Assembly (NCBI GenBank): GCA_947584125.1
Contig: CANPWI010000024.1
Coordinates: 1 to 13,554, forward strand
Length of the DNA: 13,554 nt
DNA from: an uncultured Clostridia bacterium
GTDB taxonomy: Bacteria; Bacillota; Clostridia; TANB77; CAG-508
Direction of reading: 5' to 3'
Below the pieces are notes generated by a model. It did no database searches. It was not told the origin of the DNA and saw only the letters and a list, made by a program, of their open reading frames with translations. The stretch's first letter is position 1, and every line of letters begins with the position of its first letter. Shown here piece by piece: positions 1 through 5,047 of the stretch. Made by a program: the position numbers and the translations under genes.

Positions 1-104
1 ATAGCAGTCATATGAATAGGTACTTCAAATAGTATTAATTTCAATTAAGTGTGACATATGTTTGACAAACCTACAATCGAATTCCTAAATTTTCATTGTA
101 AGTA

Positions 105-133
105 TTGACAAATGAACTACTTTATGTTAATAT
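105..133 (+). promoter_or_regulatory. Sigma-A type promoter of the small charged protein gene
   Basis: The sequence shows a perfect -35 box TTGACA (105-110), a 17-bp spacer and a -10 box TAATAT (128-133). An extended -10 TG lies at 125-126. Transcription would begin near 140, leaving a leader of roughly 55 bases before the ATG at 196. A second, weaker TTGACA lies at 62-67 with TAAATT at 86-91, and could be an upstream promoter. The rest of 1-104 has no open frame on either strand that I would call a gene. Confidence 0.75.
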
Positions 134-153
134 ATATATTATATAAAAAAGAA

Positions 154-186
154 AGAGGTGAATTCTTAAGGGAAAAACCTTGAGAA
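154..186 (+). promoter_or_regulatory. Distant Shine-Dalgarno with hairpin between it and the start codon
   Basis: A strong ribosome site AGAGGTG (154-160) lies about 35 bases before the only usable start codon of the downstream frame (ATG 196); an in-frame TGA at 181-183 rules out earlier starts. Between them is a hairpin: TTCTTAAGG (163-171), loop GAAAAA (172-177), CCTTGAGAA (178-186), nine pairs including one G-U. Folding would remove 24 bases and leave about 13 between the last G of the ribosome site and the ATG. No other good ribosome site precedes the ATG. The hairpin is seen directly; its role is inferred. Confidence 0.5.
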
Positions 187-195
187 AAAATATAT

Positions 196-474
196 ATGGG
201 TATTTGGAAAAAAACTAAAAATATGTTCAATGCAATGCTTATGCCAGATGATGTTGGAGAAGATGAAGAAACAATTAAAGAAGCAGAAAAAATAGAAAAA
301 GAACAAACTAATCGAATAAATGAATTATTAAAGCAAATGGAAACAAAAACAAAAAACTATAAAAATGGAATAAAAGTAGATGGGAACAAATCTATAGTAA
401 ATAACATATTGCATGAAGGTGGAAAAAAATTAGAAAGAAAAATTAAAGAACAAGATGAAGAAAGAGAAAATTAA
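196..474 (+). CDS. Small highly charged protein of unknown function
   Basis: A 92-residue protein that I do not recognise. The N-terminus (MGIWKKTKNMFNAML) is basic and amphipathic and could lie on a membrane surface. Residues 18-60 are rich in Glu and Lys with heptad-like spacing suggesting a coiled coil, and the C-terminus is a Lys/Glu helix. There is no signal peptide, transmembrane segment or cysteine. The gene stands alone, with a strong promoter upstream and a perfect hairpin terminator straight after the stop codon. The start at 196 is forced because a TGA lies in frame five codons upstream, but it has no close ribosome site (see the leader hairpin). The tidy transcription unit and coherent composition favour a real gene. 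Confidence 0.7.
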   Translation: MGIWKKTKNMFNAMLMPDDVGEDEETIKEAEKIEKEQTNRINELLKQMETKTKNYKNGIKVDGNKSIVNNILHEGGKKLERKIKEQDEEREN

Positions 475-479
475 ATATT

Positions 480-520
480 AAACAAAGAAAATAATTTTTA
501 AAATTATTTTCTTTGTTTAT
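480..520 (+). terminator. Long AT-rich hairpin terminator
   Basis: A perfect 19-bp inverted repeat pairs 480-498 with 500-518; the real loop will be a few bases wider than the single central T. The outer part contains AAACAAAG/CTTTGTTT. The repeat starts six bases after the stop of the small charged protein gene and lies immediately before the tRNA promoter. The 3' arm is itself T-rich but no long T run follows, so it could also work in the opposite direction. Confidence 0.7.
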
Positions 521-521
521 C

Positions 522-550
522 TTGACAATTAAATAAAATCCTATTATAAT
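522..550 (+). promoter_or_regulatory. Consensus promoter of tRNA-Met
   Basis: TTGACA (522-527), a 17-bp spacer and TATAAT (545-550) form a perfect sigma-A consensus. The tRNA begins 21 bases after the -10 box, giving a short 5' leader of about 14 bases. This fits strong constitutive expression of a stable RNA. Confidence 0.9.
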
Positions 551-571
551 AATAAAGTCAAAAACAAATAT

Positions 572-648
572 GGCGAAGTAGCTCAGTTGGCTAGAGCATT
601 CGGTTCATACCCGACAGGTCGAGAGTTCGAATCTCCCCTTCGCTACCA
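572..648 (+). tRNA. Elongator tRNA-Met (anticodon CAT), CCA encoded
   Basis: A 77-base cloverleaf. The acceptor stem GGCGAAG pairs with CTTCGCT, including a G1-U72 pair that rules out the unpaired 1-72 of an initiator tRNA. The D-arm stem is GCTC/GAGC, the anticodon loop is TTCATAC with anticodon CAT, the T-loop is TTCGAAT, and ACCA is encoded at the 3' end. The GGCG acceptor and overall pattern match elongator tRNA-Met of Firmicutes rather than tRNA-Ile(CAT), whose acceptor usually starts GGACC. Two stem positions are mismatched: T27/C43 in the anticodon stem and A50/C64 in the T stem. It is a single-gene unit with its own promoter and terminator. Confidence 0.95.
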
Positions 649-687
649 AAAAACATATTTCAGTAATAATGAAATATGTTTTTTTAT
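649..687 (+). terminator. Rho-independent terminator of tRNA-Met
   Basis: The stem AAAAACATATTTC (649-661) pairs with GAAATATGTTTTT (671-683) across a nine-base loop, and the 3' arm runs into a T tract ending at 685. It begins directly after the CCA end of the tRNA. Confidence 0.85.
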
Positions 688-727
688 ATTACATTATTAT
701 AAAAAGATAAAATATTAAGTAAAAATA

Positions 728-756
728 TTTACAAATTAATTTTGATAATATACAAT
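728..756 (+). promoter_or_regulatory. Promoter of the GLUG-repeat pseudopilin gene
   Basis: TTTACA (728-733), a 17-bp spacer and TACAAT (751-756). The next start codon, at 794, is preceded by the strong ribosome site AAGGAGG (782-788), so the leader is short. Confidence 0.65.
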
Positions 757-793
757 AAATATAAATATTTTTTGTAAAACTAAGGAGGAAAAA

Positions 794-2347
794 ATGAAAA
801 ATAACAAAGGTATAACATTAATTGCATTAATTATAACTATAGTTATAATGGCGATAATAGTTGGAGTAACAATTAGTAGTATATCAGGAGATGGTATATT
901 TTCTAAAAGTAAAGTAGCTGTTGAAGGATATACAGAAGAAACTGCCAAAGAAAATTTAGAAATGGTATTAAAAAGCATAAAAATGAACAAAAAGAGAAAT
1001 TCAAGTTATAATAATGATACATATTTAACAGAAGAACTACAAAAAGAAGGATTTACAGTACAAGGAAATATAGTAATAGTAGATGGATATTATTTTAAAA
1101 TAGATAGAGATGGACTAGAAATATCAGAAAACATAGGAAAAATAGATGGAGAAAACATAATAGAAATAAAAACAGCAGATGATTTAAAGAAATTTAGAGA
1201 TAATGTAAATGGTGGTAATACTTATGAAGGAAAAACAATATATTTAACAGCAGATATTAACTTAAATAATGAAGAATGGAATCCAATAGGAAAGGTTACT
1301 GATAAAGATGGTGATAAAGGAAACTTTTTTAAAGGAACATTTGACGGAAATGGTTACTATATTACTGGTTTGAAAATTAATAATACAGAAGGATATAGTG
1401 TAGGTTTATTTGGATTAGTAGATGGTGGAACAATAAAAAATTTAGGAATAAAAAATAGTACCATACTAGGATGCGGAAAAGTAGGAGCAATTGCAGGTAG
1501 CATAAAAAACGGAACAATAGAAAATTGTTATACAGATGGTAGTGTAAAAGTAGAAGCAACAATGTGGGCAAGTGTATGGGGAGGAGGACTAGGAGGAATA
1601 TTAGGAGATGGCAGTGCAACTATAAAGAATTGCCATAATGGAGCAACTGTATATAGAGCAGAGGTAGCAAAAACTAGAAATGAAGATAATAATGAATTGA
1701 ATTATTCATGGAACATAGGAGGAATAGTAGGAGCTGTATCAGGAACAATAGAAAACAGCTATAATACAGGAGATGTAGGAAAAGGAGAGGCAGGATTAAG
1801 AGAATGTTATGTAGGAGGAATAGCAGGATCTTTTAATCCAACATCAAGTGATAAAGGTATAGAATATTGTTACAATTTAGGACAAGTAGGAGGAAATCAT
1901 GATGTTGGGGGTATAGTAGGAATAGTTAGTGACATAAAAAAAGATACAGCAATATATACACCAAAAATAAATCATTGTTATGATGTAGGAAAAGTAACAA
2001 TAATAGCTGATGCTTGGTATGATTGTAAACAAGTAGGAGCAATAGTAGGAAACTACCAAAAATATGAAAATGTAAATAGTGAAAGTGCGAAAACTACAGA
2101 TATATGTACTGACAATATAGTAACAGAATGTTATAGTTTATCTAATGTAGCATGTAGACCAGAAGATGCTGGACCTGAAAATGCAAACAAAAGAAATGGA
2201 TGTGATGGAACAACTAAAGATGAAGCTTATATGAAAAATACAAATTTTATTAAAGATATAGGTGGAACAGCATATTGGAAAAAATTAAATGGACAAGAAT
2301 ATCCGGCATTAAAGTGGCAAAAAGAACCAGCAATAAAAAGTAAATAA
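794..2347 (+). CDS. Pseudopilin-like exported protein with GLUG repeats
   Basis: The 517-residue product begins with a prepilin-type signal: MKNNKG, then a hydrophobic helix starting ITLIALIITI (residues 7-29). A type IV prepilin peptidase would cut after Gly6. The mature position 5 is Ala instead of the usual Glu, as in the many clostridial proteins with this N-terminus. Residues about 125-200 hold the ADINLNN...FKGTFDGNG block that commonly precedes GLUG repeats. Residues about 203-452 contain roughly seven repeats of the form VGGIVG...IENCYNTGDV, expected to form a right-handed beta-solenoid. The C-terminal GTAYWKKLNGQEYPALKW block closes the fold, as is usual in this family. There is no LPXTG motif. 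Five repeats place a Cys at the same register (NCY, NCH, YCY, HCY, ECY); one has Ser. The gene has its own promoter, with no pilus genes nearby. A surface or adhesion role is likely but inferred. Confidence 0.85.
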   Translation: MKNNKGITLIALIITIVIMAIIVGVTISSISGDGIFSKSKVAVEGYTEETAKENLEMVLKSIKMNKKRNSSYNNDTYLTEELQKEGFTVQGNIVIVDGYYFKIDRDGLEISENIGKIDGENIIEIKTADDLKKFRDNVNGGNTYEGKTIYLTADINLNNEEWNPIGKVTDKDGDKGNFFKGTFDGNGYYITGLKINNTEGYSVGLFGLVDGGTIKNLGIKNSTILGCGKVGAIAGSIKNGTIENCYTDGSVKVEATMWASVWGGGLGGILGDGSATIKNCHNGATVYRAEVAKTRNEDNNELNYSWNIGGIVGAVSGTIENSYNTGDVGKGEAGLRECYVGGIAGSFNPTSSDKGIEYCYNLGQVGGNHDVGGIVGIVSDIKKDTAIYTPKINHCYDVGKVTIIADAWYDCKQVGAIVGNYQKYENVNSESAKTTDICTDNIVTECYSLSNVACRPEDAGPENANKRNGCDGTTKDEAYMKNTNFIKDIGGTAYWKKLNGQEYPALKWQKEPAIKSK

Positions 2348-2378
2348 TAAAAAAATATAAAAATTTTTCAATTAAAAC

Positions 2379-2407
2379 TTGCAAAAAATGATAGATGCGT
2401 ATAGAAT
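2379..2407 (+). promoter_or_regulatory. Promoter of the XRE-type regulator gene
   Basis: TTGCAA (2379-2384), a 17-bp spacer and TAGAAT (2402-2407). The TTG that could be read as an upstream start codon of the regulator is the first half of this -35 box, so the true start is the ATG at 2439. No convincing terminator lies between the upstream stop at 2347 and this promoter, so some read-through is possible. Confidence 0.6.
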
Positions 2408-2438
2408 ATATACTAATAGTAAATATAGGAGTAATAAA

Positions 2439-2795
2439 ATGTACCATTTTATCATAAAAGAAATAAGAGAAGAAAAAAATATAACAATTAGCGAATTAGC
2501 TAGTAAAACAGGAGTAAGTGAAGAATATATTAAAAAAATTGAGGCAAATGAACTAAAAGATCCAAAATTTTTTGATATATGTAAAATTGCGGAAATTTTA
2601 GAAGAAAATTTAAATAATATATATTATATAGATGATGATGTTGAAAGCTTAAGAAATATATTAAATGTGTATATTAAAAAATATGGATTAACACATATTA
2701 AGACAATAGAAATAACAAAATTGTTAGATAAATTAACAGTAGAAAGTATAGAAAATTTTGAAAATAGCCAAAAAAATAAAGATAATGTTAGTTAA
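2439..2795 (+). CDS. XRE-family DNA-binding regulator, possible Spo0E-like C-terminus
   Basis: The start at 2439 follows AGGAG (2427-2431) at a seven-base spacing. An in-frame TTG 60 bases upstream is rejected because it lies in the -35 box and lacks a ribosome site. The product is 118 residues. Residues 5-62 form a Cro/C1-type helix-turn-helix: IREEKNITISELASKTG, then VSEEYIKKIEANE as the recognition region. After an acidic linker, residues 68-100 look like a helical hairpin of the Spo0E type: LRNILNVYIKKYGL, then IEITKLLDKL. This recalls the Spo0E-family pattern of a helix ending in YG followed by SQELD, here with TKLLD. Spo0E proteins dephosphorylate Spo0A in Bacillus; whether this domain does so is inferred and uncertain. 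The XRE call is firm. Confidence 0.85.
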   Translation: MYHFIIKEIREEKNITISELASKTGVSEEYIKKIEANELKDPKFFDICKIAEILEENLNNIYYIDDDVESLRNILNVYIKKYGLTHIKTIEITKLLDKLTVESIENFENSQKNKDNVS

Positions 2796-2824
2796 AACGG
2801 ACTATAAAAAATAGTCCGTTTTAA
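2792..2824. terminator. Bidirectional terminator between convergent genes
   Basis: A perfect 14-bp stem pairs 2792-2805 with 2811-2824 around the loop AAAAA. The core is ACGGACTAT/ATAGTCCGT, flanked by AAAA on the left and TTTT on the right, so it can act on both strands. It starts at the stop codon of the regulator and lies just downstream of the stop of the minus-strand small gene. Confidence 0.85.
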
Positions 2825-2833
2825 CTATAAGAA

Positions 2834-2992
2834 TTATTTTTCTTGTTTTTTAGTTTTAGGTACAACTATATTTTTATTTCCTTTAGTAGTAGACTTTGGT
2901 TTATCTGTAGAAATATGGTCATATACTGGAGATATATTTAAATCTTTTCCATTACCTTTTACAATTTGTATATCTTTTGGTTTTTTATCCAT
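2834..2992 (-). CDS. Small basic protein of unknown function (52 residues)
   Basis: Read on the minus strand, the start at 2992 follows AGGTGA at the usual spacing (AGGTGATAATAATG). The frame remains open upstream to 3052, but that extension includes the promoter and would add an unlikely hydrophobic stretch, so it is rejected. The protein is MDKKPKDIQIVKGNGKDLNI followed by a SPVYDHIS segment and a basic Lys/Thr-rich tail ending KKQEK. It has no membrane segment or cysteine and is probably mostly disordered. A good promoter, strong ribosome site and terminator support it as a real gene. I have an impression of similar short proteins in other Clostridia but cannot name a function. Confidence 0.7.
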   Translation of the reverse strand: MDKKPKDIQIVKGNGKDLNISPVYDHISTDKPKSTTKGNKNIVVPKTKKQEK

Positions 2993-3023
2993 TATTATCA
3001 CCTCATAAAAATGTATTATATAT

Positions 3024-3052
3024 ATATTAACACAAAAGATTAAAAAAAACAA
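3024..3052 (-). promoter_or_regulatory. Promoter of the minus-strand small gene
   Basis: On the minus strand the order is TTGTTT (3052-3047), a 17-bp spacer, and TAATAT (3029-3024) with an extended TG just before it. The core TGTTAATATATATAT is shared base for base with the promoter at 125-139. Transcription would start near 3017, about 25 bases before the start codon. Confidence 0.6.
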
Positions 3053-3073
3053 TTAAATTTTAAATTTTTATAA

Positions 3074-3101
3074 TTGACATAACAGTAAAAAAATGTAATA
3101 A
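3074..3101 (+). promoter_or_regulatory. Promoter of scpB
   Basis: A perfect TTGACA (3074-3079) is followed after 16 bases by TAATAA (3096-3101); one base further AATAAT would carry an extended TG at 3094-3095. It lies back to back with the minus-strand promoter at 3024-3052, so this intergenic stretch is a divergent promoter region. Confidence 0.65.
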
Positions 3102-3137
3102 TATATTGTATAAAAATATAAAGAAGGAAATAAAAAT

Positions 3138-3767
3138 ATGGATTTAGAAAAAACAAAAGCAATAATTGAAGCGGTATTATTTTGTGCAGGAAGACCAGTA
3201 GAAATTAAAGAGTTAATAACAACACTAGAATTAGGAAAAGAAGATATAGTAAATATTATAGAAAATATGAAAGCTGATTATGAAAAAGAGCAAAGAGGAA
3301 TTGAAATTATAAAAGTAAATGAAAGTTATCAATTATGTACTAAAAAAGAATATTATGAATATGTATATCCAATAATAGATAAAAGGAGTAAACCTAATTT
3401 ATCACAAGCAGCTTTAGAAACACTAGCAATAATAGCATACAATCCAAAAGTTACAAGAGCAGAAATAGAAACAATAAGAGGTGTAAATTCTGATGGAACA
3501 ATATATAAACTATTAGAACATAATCTAATTCAAGATGCAGGTAAATTAGATGCACCTGGAAGACCAACAACCTATGAAACTACAGAAGATTTTTTAAGAA
3601 TGTTTGGATATGGTTCTTTAGAAGAATTACCAGAACTGCCAAGATATAAGTTGGATGAAAATCAGCAAATAGTAATAGATGATATAATTGAAAAAGAAGA
3701 AAAAATGGAAGTAAAAGATGATAAAGATGAAATAGAAAACAAAGATGAAATACAAGTAGAAGATTAA
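3138..3767 (+). CDS. scpB: Segregation and condensation protein B
   Basis: ScpB binds ScpA (kleisin) and SMC to form the bacterial condensin that organises and separates the chromosome. The 209-residue product has the two tandem winged-helix domains of the family. The first is residues 1-80 (KTKAIIEAVLFCAGRPVEI). The second is about 88-165 and carries the family's most conserved segment (ALETLAIIAYNPKVTRAEIE, GVNSDGTIYKLLE, APGRPTTYETTEDFL). The tail from residue 175 is strongly acidic and about 20-30 residues longer than in many homologues. The ribosome site AGAAGGA is at 3122-3128. In most Firmicutes scpA lies directly upstream; here the upstream gene is unrelated and divergent, so scpA must be elsewhere or is absent. 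No clear terminator follows. Confidence 0.95.
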   Translation: MDLEKTKAIIEAVLFCAGRPVEIKELITTLELGKEDIVNIIENMKADYEKEQRGIEIIKVNESYQLCTKKEYYEYVYPIIDKRSKPNLSQAALETLAIIAYNPKVTRAEIETIRGVNSDGTIYKLLEHNLIQDAGKLDAPGRPTTYETTEDFLRMFGYGSLEELPELPRYKLDENQQIVIDDIIEKEEKMEVKDDKDEIENKDEIQVED

Positions 3768-3801
3768 AAAAATTATAGTTAAAAATGAAAAAATCAGCTT
3801 A

Positions 3802-3843
3802 ATATTACAGTTATATTACAAAAATATTACAAAAAGGTTGCAT
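3802..3843 (+). promoter_or_regulatory. Three 11-bp-phased direct repeats abutting the -35 box
   Basis: ATATTACA occurs at 3802-3809, 3813-3820 and 3824-3831, so the repeats start exactly 11 bases apart. The next 11-base step, 3837-3842, reads GTTGCA, a degenerate copy overlapping the -35 box TTGCAT (3838-3843). Direct TTnACA-type repeats at about 11 bp are the known target geometry of PhoP/PhoB-type members of the OmpR family. An OmpR-family regulator gene starts about 520 bases downstream. Binding by that regulator is inferred. Confidence 0.5.
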
Positions 3844-3866
3844 AATTCACATAAATATGTTATAAT
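3838..3866 (+). promoter_or_regulatory. Promoter of the small membrane-anchored protein gene
   Basis: TTGCAT (3838-3843), a 17-bp spacer and a perfect TATAAT (3861-3866), with an extended TG at 3858-3859. Three phased direct repeats sit immediately upstream. Confidence 0.8.
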
Positions 3867-3898
3867 AATAATGTAGATAATCAAAAGAAGGTGATAAT

Positions 3899-4222
3899 AT
3901 GCAAATTATATATGTATTATTTTTGATAATAGTAGGTCTTATCTGTTTTGCAGTAATGCAAATTAAACTTGCAGGAATAAATGTTAAAGATTTCTGGACA
4001 TTTATAGAAGCAAACCAGATGTTAGATAAATTGTATATTTTAGCAAATAAATATGAAAGAATGAATTCACAAGAACAAATTATATTTTTATCAGAAGCAG
4101 AAAAAGTATTTGATGCATTTGATAAAATACCAGAATTATTATGGGAAGAAGAACATCAAAAATATAGTGAGGTATTAAATACATACCAAAGCATTAGAAT
4201 GTTAAGATGGGCTTCAAATTAA
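3899..4222 (+). CDS. Small membrane-anchored protein of unknown function
   Basis: The product is 107 residues. Residues 2-21 (QIIYVLFLIIVGLICFAVMQ) form one transmembrane helix or uncleaved signal anchor. The rest is a soluble helical domain in which KDFWTFIEANQMLDKLY and EAEKVFDAFDKIPELLWEEE stand out; it ends in RMLRWASN. There are no catalytic motifs, and no cysteines outside the helix. The ribosome site AAGGTG lies just before the ATG. I do not know a characterised family for it. It has a strong promoter with regulator-like repeats and is followed by a terminator and then a two-component system. An accessory role to the sensor kinase is possible but rests only on position. Confidence 0.8.
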   Translation: MQIIYVLFLIIVGLICFAVMQIKLAGINVKDFWTFIEANQMLDKLYILANKYERMNSQEQIIFLSEAEKVFDAFDKIPELLWEEEHQKYSEVLNTYQSIRMLRWASN

Positions 4223-4253
4223 AATTGCTTTAACATAAAAAATGATATATATT

Positions 4254-4285
4254 AAAAAAGGTTCTAAAAAATAGAATCTTTTTTT
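4254..4285 (+). terminator. Rho-independent terminator
   Basis: The stem AAAAAAGGTTCTA (4254-4266) pairs with TAGAATCTTTTTT (4272-4284) with one G-U pair, around the loop AAAAA. It runs into T residues and separates the small membrane protein gene from the two-component operon. Confidence 0.8.
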
Positions 4286-4305
4286 CATTTTTGTTATTCA
4301 CAATA

Positions 4306-4335
4306 TAGACACAAATGTAAGATATAATGTATAAT
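4306..4335 (+). promoter_or_regulatory. Probable promoter of the two-component operon
   Basis: TAGACA (4306-4311) is followed by an 18-bp spacer and TATAAT (4330-4335). A second TATAAT at 4323-4328 lacks a well-spaced -35 box. Upstream, TTCACA (4297-4302) and a CACA 11 bases after its own CACA (4299 and 4310) hint at phased repeats, but far more weakly than at 3802-3843. Confidence 0.5.
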
Positions 4336-4360
4336 ATAAAAAAATAATTTGGAGGATAAT

Positions 4361-5038
4361 ATGACCAATATTACAATATTAATAGTTGATGATGAAGCTA
4401 GAATGAGAAAAATTATTAAAGATTTTTTACAGGTTAAAAATTATGAAATTTTAGAAGCAAAAGATGGAGAAGAGGCATTAGAAATTTTTAACCAAAAAGA
4501 AGAAAAAATAGATTTAATTTTATTAGATGTTATGATGCCAAAACTAGATGGATGGTCTGTTTTAAGAAATATTAGGCAAAAATCAAAAGTTCCAATTATT
4601 ATGCTTACAGCTAGAGGCGAAGAACAAGATGAATTATTTGGGTTTGAATTGGGAGTTGATGAATATATATCTAAACCTTTTAGTCCTAAAATATTAGTAG
4701 CTAGAGTAGAGGCTTTATTAAAAAGAACCATTAAAGAAGAAAAGCAAACAAAGGATGTAGGTGGCATAATAATTGATGTAGATGGAAGAACAGTTTCAGT
4801 AGATGGAAAATTAATTGAAATGAGTTTAAGAGAATATGAATTATTAAAATACTTAGTAGATAATCAAGGAATAGCATTATCAAGAGATAAAATATTAAAT
4901 AATGTATGGAATTATGATTATTATGGAGATTCTAGAACTATAGATAGTCATATAAAAAAGATAAGACACAAAATTGGTAAAAAAGGAAAATATATAAAAA
5001 CTGTTAGAGGTATAGGGTATAAATTTGAGGTAAAATAG
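4361..5038 (+). CDS. OmpR/PhoB-family response regulator
   Basis: A DNA-binding response regulator controlled by phosphorylation from its partner kinase. The start at 4361 is chosen because GGAGG (4351-4355) lies five bases upstream; a TTG at 4349 overlaps that ribosome site and cannot be the start. The product is 225 residues. The receiver domain (1-118) carries the acid pocket Asp10-Asp11, the phosphoacceptor Asp56 in LILLDVMMP, the switch Thr83, and Lys105 in SKPF. The C-terminal winged helix (about 130-225) has MSLREYELLKYLV, the recognition helix region DSRTIDSHIKKIRHKIG, and the closing VRGIGYKFE. All key residues are present. The stop codon TAG overlaps the ribosome site of the kinase gene nine bases before its start, so the two are translationally coupled. 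The signal and regulon are unknown. Confidence 0.95.
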   Translation: MTNITILIVDDEARMRKIIKDFLQVKNYEILEAKDGEEALEIFNQKEEKIDLILLDVMMPKLDGWSVLRNIRQKSKVPIIMLTARGEEQDELFGFELGVDEYISKPFSPKILVARVEALLKRTIKEEKQTKDVGGIIIDVDGRTVSVDGKLIEMSLREYELLKYLVDNQGIALSRDKILNNVWNYDYYGDSRTIDSHIKKIRHKIGKKGKYIKTVRGIGYKFEVK

Positions 5039-5047
5039 GAGAAATAA

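Noticed and set aside
1..104. Possible coding sequence or CRISPR remnant at the left edge
   Set aside because: All six frames are broken by stops within short distances, and no spaced repeat array is present; only a weak second promoter-like pair was seen.
158..169. GTG-initiated tiny frame in the leader of the first gene
   Set aside because: GTG-AAT-TCT-TAA is only three sense codons and overlaps the ribosome site itself; no support for a leader peptide.
626..648. tRNA 3' end as an attachment site of an integrated element
   Set aside because: I saw no second copy of the tRNA 3' segment and no integrase gene in the window.
1377..1619. Minus-strand frames opposite the GLUG protein and other large genes
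   Set aside because: These are Leu/Tyr/Ile-rich mirror frames of AT-rich coding sequence without ribosome sites; the plus-strand products have clear domains.
2348..2378. Terminator after the GLUG protein
   Set aside because: Only a weak AAAAATTTTT dyad is present with no stable stem, so I did not call it.
2379..2438. In-frame TTG as an earlier start of the XRE-type regulator
   Set aside because: It lies in a -35 box and has no ribosome site, while the ATG at 2439 has AGGAG at good spacing and starts exactly where the domain begins.
2993..3052. N-terminal extension of the minus-strand small protein to 3052
   Set aside because: It would include the promoter and ribosome site of the shorter form.
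4349..4360. TTG at 4349 as start of the response regulator
   Set aside because: The TTG overlaps the GGAGG ribosome site of the ATG at 4361, and receiver domains begin just before the ILIVDDE motif.
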